Assembly (NCBI RefSeq): GCF_001553625.1 | Contig: NZ_CP014230.1 | Location: forward strand, 1,860,001 to 1,924,000 | Source of the DNA: Desulfomicrobium orale DSM 12838 | GTDB lineage: Bacteria; Desulfobacterota; Desulfovibrionia; Desulfovibrionales; Desulfomicrobiaceae | Direction: 5' to 3' | DNA: 64,000 nt | Part shown: positions 57,383 to 64,000 of the stretch, piece after piece | How positions within the stretch are numbered: the stretch's first letter is position 1 | Layout: every line of letters begins with the position of its first letter | Notes under the pieces: generated by a model | The model's database searches: none | Seen by the model: only the letters and a program-made list of their open reading frames with translations | Told to the model about the DNA's origin: nothing | Program-made: the position numbers and the translations under genes

Positions 57383-58393
57383 ATGCGCCAAGTGACGGTC
57401 GTTGAAAATCTGCTGTTGCGCCAGAAGGAACGTCCCATGGCTTCGGGGCGGTTCACCAGATTGCTGACGGAGTTGATTCTCTCGGCAAAAATTATTGATC
57501 GGGAAGTGTCCAAAGCCGGTTTGCTGGATGTTCTGGGAGTCACAGGCGAGGTCAATGTTCAGGGAGAGATCGTCCAGAAGCTGGATGATTTTGCCAATAA
57601 GGTGATCATTCGCAGAATGGAGCGGGCTGGGGTGCTTTGCGCCATGGTTTCCGAGGAAAATGCGGATTTCATCGAAATCCCTCATCGGTTTCCCACAGGC
57701 GACTATATATTGGTGTTTGATCCACTGGATGGTTCGGCCAACATTGACGCAAATGTCAGCATTGGCACCATATTCGGAATCTATCGACGCACATCGTTCG
57801 GTGATCAGGCGGTAACACTGAGTGAGATACTGCAGAAAGGAGCTATGCAGGTCGCGGCAGGATACATCATCTATGGTTCCTCGACTATGCTGGTTTATAC
57901 TGCGGGAGACGGAGTGCATGGTTTCACTCTGGACCCGAGCGTAGGTGAGTTTTTATTATCCCATCCAGACATCAAGATTCCAGAACAAGGCAAGATATAC
58001 TCTGTCAATGAAGGTTATTCCATGTACTGGGATGAGCCTACCAGAAAGATAGTGGATTACTTCAAGTCCAATGATAATTCTTTGGGGCGGCCATACAGTC
58101 TACGTTATATTGGTTCGCTGGTCTCGGATTTCCACCGCAACCTGCTTTATGGCGGGATTTTCATGTATCCCGCTGACATGCGCGATCCGCGCAAGCCTTC
58201 CGGAAAGCTCAGGCTCATGTGTGAGGCAGCTCCCATGGCCATGATCATTGAGCAGGCCGGAGGGATGGCTACCGATGGAACCCGGCGGATTCTCGATATC
58301 GAACCCCAGGAACTGCATCAGCGTGTACCGCTCTTTGTGGGTTCCAAATCTGATGTGGAGATCGTGCAGCGGTATTATGCGGATGCGCGTTAA
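57383..58393 (+). CDS. fbp: class I fructose-1,6-bisphosphatase
   Basis: Gluconeogenic phosphatase, 336 residues, normal length. The metal-binding motif is [22 protein letters not shown] near 112-133, with EEN for the second metal (VSEENADF near 90-97). The substrate-binding segment [23 protein letters not shown] near 235-257 is typical. It precedes tsaD by 15 nt. Gluconeogenesis fits a sulfate reducer growing on lactate or other small acids. Confidence 0.96.
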   Translation: MRQVTVVENLLLRQKERPMASGRFTRLLTELILSAKIIDREVSKAGLLDVLGVTGEVNVQGEIVQKLDDFANKVIIRRMERAGVLCAMVSEENADFIEIPHRFPTGDYILVFDPLDGSANIDANVSIGTIFGIYRRTSFGDQAVTLSEILQKGAMQVAAGYIIYGSSTMLVYTAGDGVHGFTLDPSVGEFLLSHPDIKIPEQGKIYSVNEGYSMYWDEPTRKIVDYFKSNDNSLGRPYSLRYIGSLVSDFHRNLLYGGIFMYPADMRDPRKPSGKLRLMCEAAPMAMIIEQAGGMATDGTRRILDIEPQELHQRVPLFVGSKSDVEIVQRYYADAR

Positions 58394-58408
58394 GTTGTTC
58401 GTTGGGCT

Positions 58409-59472
58409 ATGAAGTGTCTGGGTATTGAAACGTCTTGCGATGAGACGGCCGTAGCTGTCTGGGCGGACGGTGCTTTGCATCAGGAAGCCATTCATACACA
58501 AATACCTATGCACGCTGTTTTTGGCGGTGTGGTACCGGAACTTGCGTCCAGAGAACATCTGCGAAAGCTGGATACTTTGGTGCGTTCAGTGTTGGGCTCT
58601 TTTAACGAGGAAAAGCCGGACTGTGTGGCTGTCACTCGTGGGCCAGGCTTGCTCGGCGCTCTGCTGGTCGGTATCGCCTACGCCAAAGCTCTGGCTCTGG
58701 CTTGGAAAATACCCGTCATTGGCGTCAATCATCTGCAGGCTCATCTGTTGGCCTGTGATTTCACCGCACCCATAGGATATCCCGCCATCGGTGTGTTGGT
58801 ATCGGGGGGGCATACCCATATCTACCGCATGACCAACCCGCATGAATTTCTCCTTCTCGGTAAAACACTGGATGACGCGGCTGGAGAGGCCTTCGATAAA
58901 ATTGCGAAACTTCTGAACCTTCCTTACCCGGGGGGAAATATATCGATATTCTGGCCGCCGAAGGAGTGGCCGATCCCAAACTTTTTTCCTGCCCGTACCT
59001 GCATAACGATAATTGTGATTTCAGTTTTAGTGGCCTGAAAACAGCGGTGGCCAATTTCGTCCAGAAAAATCCGATGCCCGGACTATCGTACGGGAATTTT
59101 GAAACCAAGTCTGTTCCTCAGGAAATCAAGAATTTGTGCGCGACGGTAAACACGGTAGTGGTCGACACGTTACTTGAGAAAACCAGGAGAGCCATGGCTC
59201 TGTATCCGGACATAAAAACCCTGTGTGTTGCCGGAGGAGTGGCCGCCAATGGTCTGCTGCGTACACGGTTTGCCGCATTGGCCCGCAGTCGCGGGATCAA
59301 ATTCCTGGTTCCTGCTCAAAACTATTGTGGGGATAATGCTGCTATGGTAGCATATGCTGGCAGTTGTTTGGCTGGAGAAGGTCTGGCCAGCAGGTTGGAC
59401 TTCGAGGCCGTCCCTCGCGGCAGAAATGTACCCTTTGATTATATGCAAAAAACTTCTGTGAGGAGTGAATAA
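58409..59472 (+). CDS. tsaD: tRNA t6A synthesis protein TsaD, frame broken at a G6 run
   Basis: Catalyses threonylcarbamoyl transfer to A37 of tRNAs reading ANN codons; nearly universally essential. The first part reads MKCLGIETSCDETAVAV, then HAVFGGVVPELASREH with the iron-binding HxxxH-like positions, VTRGPGLLGAL, and LVSGGHTHIY. After KLLNLPYPGG the frame is lost at six G (58929-58934). With one more G it continues as KYIDILAAEGVADPKLF ... FSFSGLKTAV ... VAGGVAANGLLR, ending at 59472 in a 354-residue protein of normal size. As written, translation would stop at 59038. The trxA ATG overlaps its stop. A sequencing error, mutation or slippage could each explain it. Confidence 0.92.
58929..58934 (+). 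other. frameshift site in tsaD (G6, G7 expected)
   Basis: Six G after CCTTACCC where seven restore TsaD. The bases after it encode GG-KYIDILAAEG only in the shifted frame. A true G7 run, read correctly, lies 120 bp upstream at 58804-58810 in the same gene. Confidence 0.88.
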
Positions 59473-59792
59473 TGGCAGTACAGATTAATGATTCAGGTTT
59501 TGAAGCCGAAGTTCTGAAGTGTGACCTGCCGGTGCTGGTGGATTTCTGGGCTCCGTGGTGCGGTCCGTGCAGAGCCATTGCCCCGGTAATCGAAGAATTG
59601 GCTCAGGAACTTGATGGCAAAGTGAAAATCGTGAAGATGAATGTGGATGAAAACCCTGCCACTCCGAGTAAATATGGCATCCGTGCCATTCCCACTCTGA
59701 TTCTTTATCGTAACGGCGACGTGGTGGAGCAGGTTACAGGGGCTGTGTCCAAAGCGAGCCTCAAGCAGATGTTGACAGACAAGGTGCTCTAG
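59472..59792 (+). CDS. trxA: thioredoxin
   Basis: 106 residues. The active site is FWAPWCGPCRAIAP (WCGPC), and the cis-proline is in RAIPTLILY. GAVSKASLKQML is the usual C-terminal helix. Cytoplasmic disulfide reductant. Its ATG overlaps the tsaD stop (TAATG), so it is translationally coupled to the tail of the t6A gene. Confidence 0.96.
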   Translation: MAVQINDSGFEAEVLKCDLPVLVDFWAPWCGPCRAIAPVIEELAQELDGKVKIVKMNVDENPATPSKYGIRAIPTLILYRNGDVVEQVTGAVSKASLKQMLTDKVL

Positions 59793-59817
59793 AGCGCTGT
59801 CTTTTCTGATTCAACAG

Positions 59818-59895
59818 AAATGCCTCGGGCAGGAGAATATTTCCAAGATGTGTCTTTCATTTTGGAGGAGCATCCGCCAGAGGCATTTTCTTTTT
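59818..59895 (+). terminator. candidate terminator after trxA
   Basis: AAATGCCTC at 59818-59826 pairs with GAGGCATTT at 59880-59888, followed by TCTTTTT. The loop is long (53 nt), so this is weaker than a classical intrinsic terminator, but nothing else separates trxA from bamD. The remainder of the 208-bp gap shows no gene. Confidence 0.45.
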
Positions 59896-60000
59896 CAGAG
59901 AAATCGAGTCATGTCTTTTGACCCGACACCTTTTTTCATGAGATTATTTCAGTTTTTTTCTTAACTTCCATATTTGCCTATTTTCTATCGGATGCGCCCA

Positions 60001-60714
60001 ATGCTCAGAAAATTGATTGTATTTTTTTTGCTCCTCTGTCTCAATGGATGTGGTATTATTGATTATTATTTTCTCACTCCACCCGAAGATACAGCGCAGG
60101 AACTCTTTGAAAATGCGCGTGGGCAGCTTCAGGATCAAGACTATGGAAGCGCCATTGAGTCATTAAGTAGATTGAATGATCGTTATCCGTTCAGTCCATA
60201 CGCCATTCAGGCCCGCCTCATGTTGGGTGATGCCTACTATCTGGATAAGCAGTATATGGAAGCAGCTGATACATATGAAGAATTTCTGAATATGCATCCG
60301 CGGCATGAATCTGTGGATTATGTTCTTCTTCAGATAGGTATATGTAAATACAATACCTATAAATCTATTGATCTCCCCCAGAGTGGGCTTGAGGAAGCCA
60401 TCGCTTCTCTGGAACGTCTGGTAGAGGATTATCCACAGAGTGGACACAGAGAAAAGGCTATCGAGTATATTGGAAAATGTCGTAAAATGATGGCTGAACA
60501 CGAGCTTTATGTGGCCGATTTTTATTTTAAATCAGAATCCTATAAAGCTGCATGGATGCGTTATATATATGTTCTGGAGAATTTTTCAGAGTTGCCGGAG
60601 GTGGTGCGTCTGGCGGAGGCCAAAGCCAAGGTGGCCTATTTTTACTACCAGCAACAGGAGAATGATACACAGAGGCACCCCAGCAGATTCAAGAAATTTT
60701 TCGACTGGCTCTGA
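60001..60714 (+). CDS. bamD: outer-membrane assembly lipoprotein BamD
   Basis: Part of the BAM complex that folds outer-membrane beta-barrels, such as the PilQ secretin environment. About 237 residues. Signal peptide and lipobox LNGC at about residues 14-17, then DTAQELFENARGQLQDQDYGSAIESL, the start of five TPR-like repeats; RFKKFFDWL is the C-terminus. YYFLTPPEDTA after the lipid anchor is typical of the BamD/YfiO family in this group. The start is not fixed: ATG 60001, 59992 and 59974 are in frame; the first gives the most compact signal peptide. Confidence 0.9.
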   Translation: MLRKLIVFFLLLCLNGCGIIDYYFLTPPEDTAQELFENARGQLQDQDYGSAIESLSRLNDRYPFSPYAIQARLMLGDAYYLDKQYMEAADTYEEFLNMHPRHESVDYVLLQIGICKYNTYKSIDLPQSGLEEAIASLERLVEDYPQSGHREKAIEYIGKCRKMMAEHELYVADFYFKSESYKAAWMRYIYVLENFSELPEVVRLAEAKAKVAYFYYQQQENDTQRHPSRFKKFFDWL

Positions 60715-60777
60715 TGCCTGGATTATGGTCGTATAGCGATATATACTGTAATTTCATTTTTTGTCGCTTACCAGCAT

Positions 60778-61281
60778 ATGAAGCATATTTCAAAAGACAC
60801 GGCAAAGAAGGAAACAAAAATTTCCTTCCGCACGACAGATGCAATATTTTCTCAACTCAAGGCAATTTCACGTATTGAAAATATATCCATATCCTTCCTC
60901 GTTGAAAATATACTGACCAATCATCTCATCAGGAATGAAAATCTGGCCATAGCGGAGGAAAAGCGCCAGGCTCCACGGAAAAAATGCTCGATCCCAGTGG
61001 TCCTTTCTGCGGGGCGAGATGCAAAAAATCATTACCGGGGGATGATTATCGGCCTTTCGCCGCTCAGCATGCAGGTTGTATTGGAGGAGAAGCCAGATGA
61101 GAGTTTGCTCTGGGAGGGATTTTTTTCTCTTTTCAGCCTTTGGGATGATTCTTTTCCCGTTCTCTTGGATTGCAGGATGCTGCGTATGGAACATATCCAT
61201 GAGGAATGTATAGTTATTGCCCAGTTTATACGGCAGAATAAGCCCTTTGATCTAGAAAGAATCAAAAGTATTTTCGATTGA
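60778..61281 (+). CDS. ribbon-helix-helix-like protein with PilZ-like domain
   Basis: 167 residues. Residues 14-55 look like a ribbon-helix-helix or CopG-type segment (TKISFRTTDAIFSQLKAISRIENISISFLVENILTNHL in outline). Residues about 61-160 resemble a PilZ c-di-GMP receptor, starting with EEKRQAPRKKCSIPVVLS, where RxxPR-like residues would bind the nucleotide, but the second D-x-S-x-x-G motif is poor (IIGLSPLSMQ). A DNA-binding protein answering to c-di-GMP would be the simple reading. It stands alone, 63 nt after bamD, with the GntR gene 10 nt downstream. Confidence 0.62.
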   Translation: MKHISKDTAKKETKISFRTTDAIFSQLKAISRIENISISFLVENILTNHLIRNENLAIAEEKRQAPRKKCSIPVVLSAGRDAKNHYRGMIIGLSPLSMQVVLEEKPDESLLWEGFFSLFSLWDDSFPVLLDCRMLRMEHIHEECIVIAQFIRQNKPFDLERIKSIFD

Positions 61282-61291
61282 AGAGATCGTC

Positions 61292-61987
61292 ATGAGTGTG
61301 TTGCAGAAAAAAAATGCGGGGGAGAAACATCTAGATCGTGGTGGATTACTGAAAAGAAGAGTGCTGCGGGATGACGTTGCGGAATACCTTGTCAGTGCAA
61401 TATTACGGGGAGATCTTGCGCCTGGGGACAAAGTGGTGGAATCCAAGCTGGCAAAGGAGCTTTCCATAAGCCAAGGTGCCGTGCGGGAAGCCATTCGGGA
61501 TCTCGCGGCGCAAGGATTTCTGGAGACGGAAGCATATAAGGGGACCCGCATCCGCACTCTGACAAAAGACCAGCTTGATGATTATTATGATGTTAGAACG
61601 GAAATTGAATCCACTGCTGTACAATGGAGTATCATAAAACATCAATCAAAATATATTGACATTGAATATCTCAAATATTGCGTGGATAACATGAGCCGCT
61701 GTGTGCAAGAAAATAATCCCAGATGCATGCGCGAATATGATATGAGTTTCCATCTTACGATCGTACAAGGCGCATATAGTGAGTCATTGCTCAGGGCGTG
61801 GAATTCTTTGGGGAATTACTATTGGACATATATCGCCATATATTACGATAACTTGGCGTCTTTTCTTCCGGAACAGATAGAAAAGCATCAGGCAATGTAT
61901 GAAGCAATCGCCTCGTCTGATGTTGACTCTTACAGAAAATGTGCCCGGGGGCATTATTTTGATACAGAGATATTATATCAAAAATAA
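61292..61987 (+). CDS. GntR-family regulator, FadR/FCD subgroup
   Basis: 231 residues. The winged helix is at about 25-90 (VAEYLVSAILRGDLAPGDKV; ELSISQGAVREAIRDLAAQGFL; GTRIRTL). An FCD ligand domain follows (YYDVRTEIESTAVQWS; MSRCVQENNP; YDMSFHLTIVQGAYSESLLRAW), with the metal-type His/Asp positions in DMSFHLTI. These repress genes for organic-acid or sugar-acid catabolism. It is 10 nt downstream of the RHH-PilZ gene. The target is unknown. Confidence 0.9.
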   Translation: MSVLQKKNAGEKHLDRGGLLKRRVLRDDVAEYLVSAILRGDLAPGDKVVESKLAKELSISQGAVREAIRDLAAQGFLETEAYKGTRIRTLTKDQLDDYYDVRTEIESTAVQWSIIKHQSKYIDIEYLKYCVDNMSRCVQENNPRCMREYDMSFHLTIVQGAYSESLLRAWNSLGNYYWTYIAIYYDNLASFLPEQIEKHQAMYEAIASSDVDSYRKCARGHYFDTEILYQK

Positions 61988-62069
61988 AAATCACTGTGGG
62001 TTTATACTCAGAGAATACAGGAGAAATGTCAAAGATGTTTAGCTCGGAGAGACCAAGGAGAGCCACTTG

Positions 62070-62456
62070 ATGAAAGATTTTCCCCCTCATTCCCGGAGTT
62101 ATGGTCGATCGGTTTCGGACATGCATGCAGCATTGCTCAGCCGTCTGGCTGAAATGCACATACCCGTTTTCTGTACGATAGATCACGCTGAGAACGCACG
62201 CGGCGCAGGTCTTGAAATGCCGGAGACGCGCGTCGTCATTTTGGGTAATCCCGTTGTCGGCACGCCGCTCATGCAGGCGGCCCCGGACATCGCCCTGGAT
62301 TTACCGTTGAGGATACTCATTCGCGAAACGTCTTCCGGGTGCGAGCTGCTCTATACTCCGTCCGCCGCCCTGGCTGACCGGTATCATCTGGACCCGTCGC
62401 GGCCGGAGCTGCTGAAAATTTCTGCATTTCTTGAAAATCTGTGCGGAAGCCTTTGA
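62070..62456 (+). CDS. DUF302-domain protein
   Basis: 128 residues with the DUF302 pattern: LLSRLAEMHIPVFCTIDHAENARGAGLEMPETRVVILGNP and DIALDLPLRILIRE. These small proteins often appear near heavy-metal or sulfur metabolism, but no activity is known. I used the ATG at 62070, preceded by AAGGAG about 10 nt upstream; a TTG directly before it is in frame. It is 77 nt before the glycosyltransferase gene. Confidence 0.85.
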   Translation: MKDFPPHSRSYGRSVSDMHAALLSRLAEMHIPVFCTIDHAENARGAGLEMPETRVVILGNPVVGTPLMQAAPDIALDLPLRILIRETSSGCELLYTPSAALADRYHLDPSRPELLKISAFLENLCGSL

Positions 62457-62532
62457 TCCTTCCGAAATATCCTTTTCCTGCGGCAAATATGCTTTCCAGC
62501 TGATTTCTTGTGCTGATTTCATTGTTTCTCCG

Positions 62533-64000
62533 ATGAAAAACATGTCGTGTGATCAGGTGGAAATGAGGCCGGCAGGGTTTCTGTTCCTCCATCGTCCCAT
62601 CTTGTGGTTTCTGGCCGCTTTTCTGGCAGTATGCGCCGCCTTCGTGGGTAATGCGAGTCGGGGGCTGATGGAGACCACGGAAGGACGCTATGCCGAATGC
62701 GCCCGGGAGATGGTCGAAACGGGAAACTATCTGGAGCCGACCCTCAATTACGTTCCACATTGGACCAAGCCGCCCATGGCCTACTGGTCCACGGCTGCGG
62801 GGATCAAAATACTCGGCAACACAGAAGTCGGAGTCCGCCTGGCCAGCGGGCTGGCCTTTCTGGGGACTGTCGTGCTGACCGCCATGATGGCCTGGAGGCT
62901 CTGGGGAGAACGGGCTGCGTTTTTGGCGTTTGTCGTGTACATCTCTTCGGTATTGCCTGTGCTTGGCGCTACCATGTTGAGTACGGACATGCTGCTGACC
63001 TGGTGGGAGACTCTTGCCGTTGCGCTGTATCTTTTCTGGGCTTTTCCCGGCGTGCCCCTGCGCTCGGACGGACAGGATCATTCCGAGCCGCTTGCGGACT
63101 GGCGCATCCATCTCTGCTGGGCGGCCTTCGGGCTGGCCTTCCTGACCAAAGGGCCGCCGGCTCTTCTCCCTTTACTCTGTCTGCTTCTCTGGCATTGGTG
63201 GCGGTTCAGGAGTCTGCGTATCTTTTCTCTGCCCGGTCTGATTCTTTTTTCCGTGTGCGCTTTTTCCTGGTTTGGTCTCATGACTTGGAAGCATCCCGGC
63301 CTGTTGAGCTATTATTTGCTGGAGGAAATTGCGGGTCGGGTGGCTACGGATGTTTTTGACCGCAATCCAGAGTGGTACAGTCCCTTCATTATTTACGCTC
63401 CGCTTCTTATCCTGGGACAGGCGCACTGGCTCTGGATTCTCTGGCAAAGACGGGCCCGCTGGCATGGGTTGGGCTTTATGGAGCGGTCCATACGGATTTT
63501 TCTCCTGCTTTGGTTCTTTTTACCGCTCCTTGTGTTCTGTCTGTCCAAGAGCCGTTTGCCGTTGTATATTTTACCCCTTTCCGTGCCTCTTGTACTTTTT
63601 CTGACCTTTTTTCTGAACTGCAGCATCGGGGCGCACATGCGGTCCGTGCTTTTCACATGCGCCACTGCGGTGTTTGTCCTGTGCGTCATGCGATGGATTT
63701 CGGGTGTACTGCCTCTGCCGGAGAACATGCGCCATCTGGCTGAAATCGTGCGTCAGGAAGAGGCGGTCCGCCCGGCCCCTTTGACAGGGCTGTTGACCAC
63801 TCCGGCATATGGCCTTCAGTTCTACATGCGAAAAGAAATGAACTGGCTTGAAGATCGGGGCGGAAAGGAAGAGACACTGCGGGGCTATCTTGCCGGGTTG
63901 AAGACACCTGAGCGTCTGGTGATCAAGGAAAAGTACACGGCGCTGGTACATCTCCTATGCGCCCGGGCGCGAGTCCGGGTGACGGAACGCCTGGCCGGAG
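62533..64000 (+). CDS. ArnT-like membrane glycosyltransferase (3' end outside window)
   Basis: At least 489 residues, cut off by the right edge. Many membrane helices. The N-terminal periplasmic motif ETTEGRYAECAREMVETGNYLEP and WTKPPMAYW match the GT39/PMT superfamily, as in ArnT (aminoarabinose transfer to lipid A). Other members add sugars or mannose to lipids or proteins, so the donor is uncertain. No good ribosome-binding site precedes ATG 62533; ATG 62563 has AGGTGG just upstream and is possible. Confidence 0.85.
   Translation, partial: MKNMSCDQVEMRPAGFLFLHRPILWFLAAFLAVCAAFVGNASRGLMETTEGRYAECAREMVETGNYLEPTLNYVPHWTKPPMAYWSTAAGIKILGNTEVGVRLASGLAFLGTVVLTAMMAWRLWGERAAFLAFVVYISSVLPVLGATMLSTDMLLTWWETLAVALYLFWAFPGVPLRSDGQDHSEPLADWRIHLCWAAFGLAFLTKGPPALLPLLCLLLWHWWRFRSLRIFSLPGLILFSVCAFSWFGLMTWKHPGLLSYYLLEEIAGRVATDVFDRNPEWYSPFIIYAPLLILGQAHWLWILWQRRARWHGLGFMERSIRIFLLLWFFLPLLVFCLSKSRLPLYILPLSVPLVLFLTFFLNCSIGAHMRSVLFTCATAVFVLCVMRWISGVLPLPENMRHLAEIVRQEEAVRPAPLTGLLTTPAYGLQFYMRKEMNWLEDRGGKEETLRGYLAGLKTPERLVIKEKYTALVHLLCARARVRVTERLAG

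Noticed and set aside
58804-58810. Systematic under-calling of all G7 runs as the explanation for both frameshifts
   Set aside because: This G7 run in tsaD is recorded correctly and in frame (LVSGGHTHIY), so a blanket homopolymer limit does not hold, although local errors remain possible.

Overview
The window reads as a chromosomal segment of a Desulfovibrionales-type sulfate reducer (Desulfovibrio/Desulfomicrobium-like). The main pointers are a Mop-type molybdenum aldehyde oxidoreductase closely resembling the Desulfovibrio gigas enzyme, its long accessory operon, a biotin cluster carrying private fatty-acid-synthesis genes, a type IV pilus alignment operon, and many membrane histidine kinases. 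No rRNA, tRNA, CRISPR array or prophage was seen. By eye, base composition is mosaic: the accessory/biotin half (about 25-50 kb) is very GC-rich, while the pil operon (18-24 kb) and parts of 51-62 kb are clearly more AT-rich.

Layout. 1-3.9 kb (minus): ileS (runs off the left edge) and galE. 4.2-15 kb: a sensory island. An SLC13-type anion transporter, a CBS-pair protein and a receiver-only regulator (minus) diverge from a membrane-anchored sigma-54 activator, two Cache-type histidine kinases, two single-domain receivers and a pseudo-receiver/CBS fusion (plus). 15.1-18.2 kb (plus): dapF (frameshifted in a G6 run), dapA and an isocitrate dehydrogenase. 18.4-24.1 kb (plus): pilMNOPQ, interrupted by a complete 736-bp IS1595-family element that landed in codon 5 of pilN and whose right end supplies a replacement in-frame start codon. 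24.2-27.1 kb: a presequence-protease-like M16 peptidase.

27.2-40.4 kb (minus): one long, mostly 4-nt-overlapping gene train. It holds a MoeA-like protein, Mop, an Fe-S/FAD oxidoreductase, a small CxxC protein, a methyltransferase, a C_GCAxxG_C_C protein, a radical SAM protein, an AMP-forming ligase-like protein, XdhC, a MocA-HD fusion and a CobC-like phosphatase. MocA, XdhC and MoeA-like proteins fit maturation of the Mo cofactor of Mop. The middle genes have no assigned reaction and are the best candidate for an undescribed system.

40.7-47.9 kb (minus): an EamA exporter, bioD, bioF, a hotdog protein, ketosynthase, ACP, SDR, a second hotdog protein, bioB and an SRPBCC protein. The two hotdog proteins each keep a different half of the FabZ catalytic dyad, which suggests an obligate heterodimeric dehydratase for pimeloyl-ACP synthesis. 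48-64 kb (mostly plus): mgtE, a CBS protein (minus), pcm, an Mrp/Nbp35 ATPase, lytic transglycosylase, pgsA, pilT, pilU, a zinc-ribbon protein, ftsB-like, a TPR protein, a lipoprotein, fbp, tsaD (a second G6 frameshift), trxA, bamD, an RHH-PilZ protein, a GntR regulator, a DUF302 protein and an ArnT-like glycosyltransferase cut by the right edge.

Starts were moved from the longest open frame wherever a Shine-Dalgarno sequence, an overlap or family alignment favoured a later codon. All functions are read from motifs; no database search was run.
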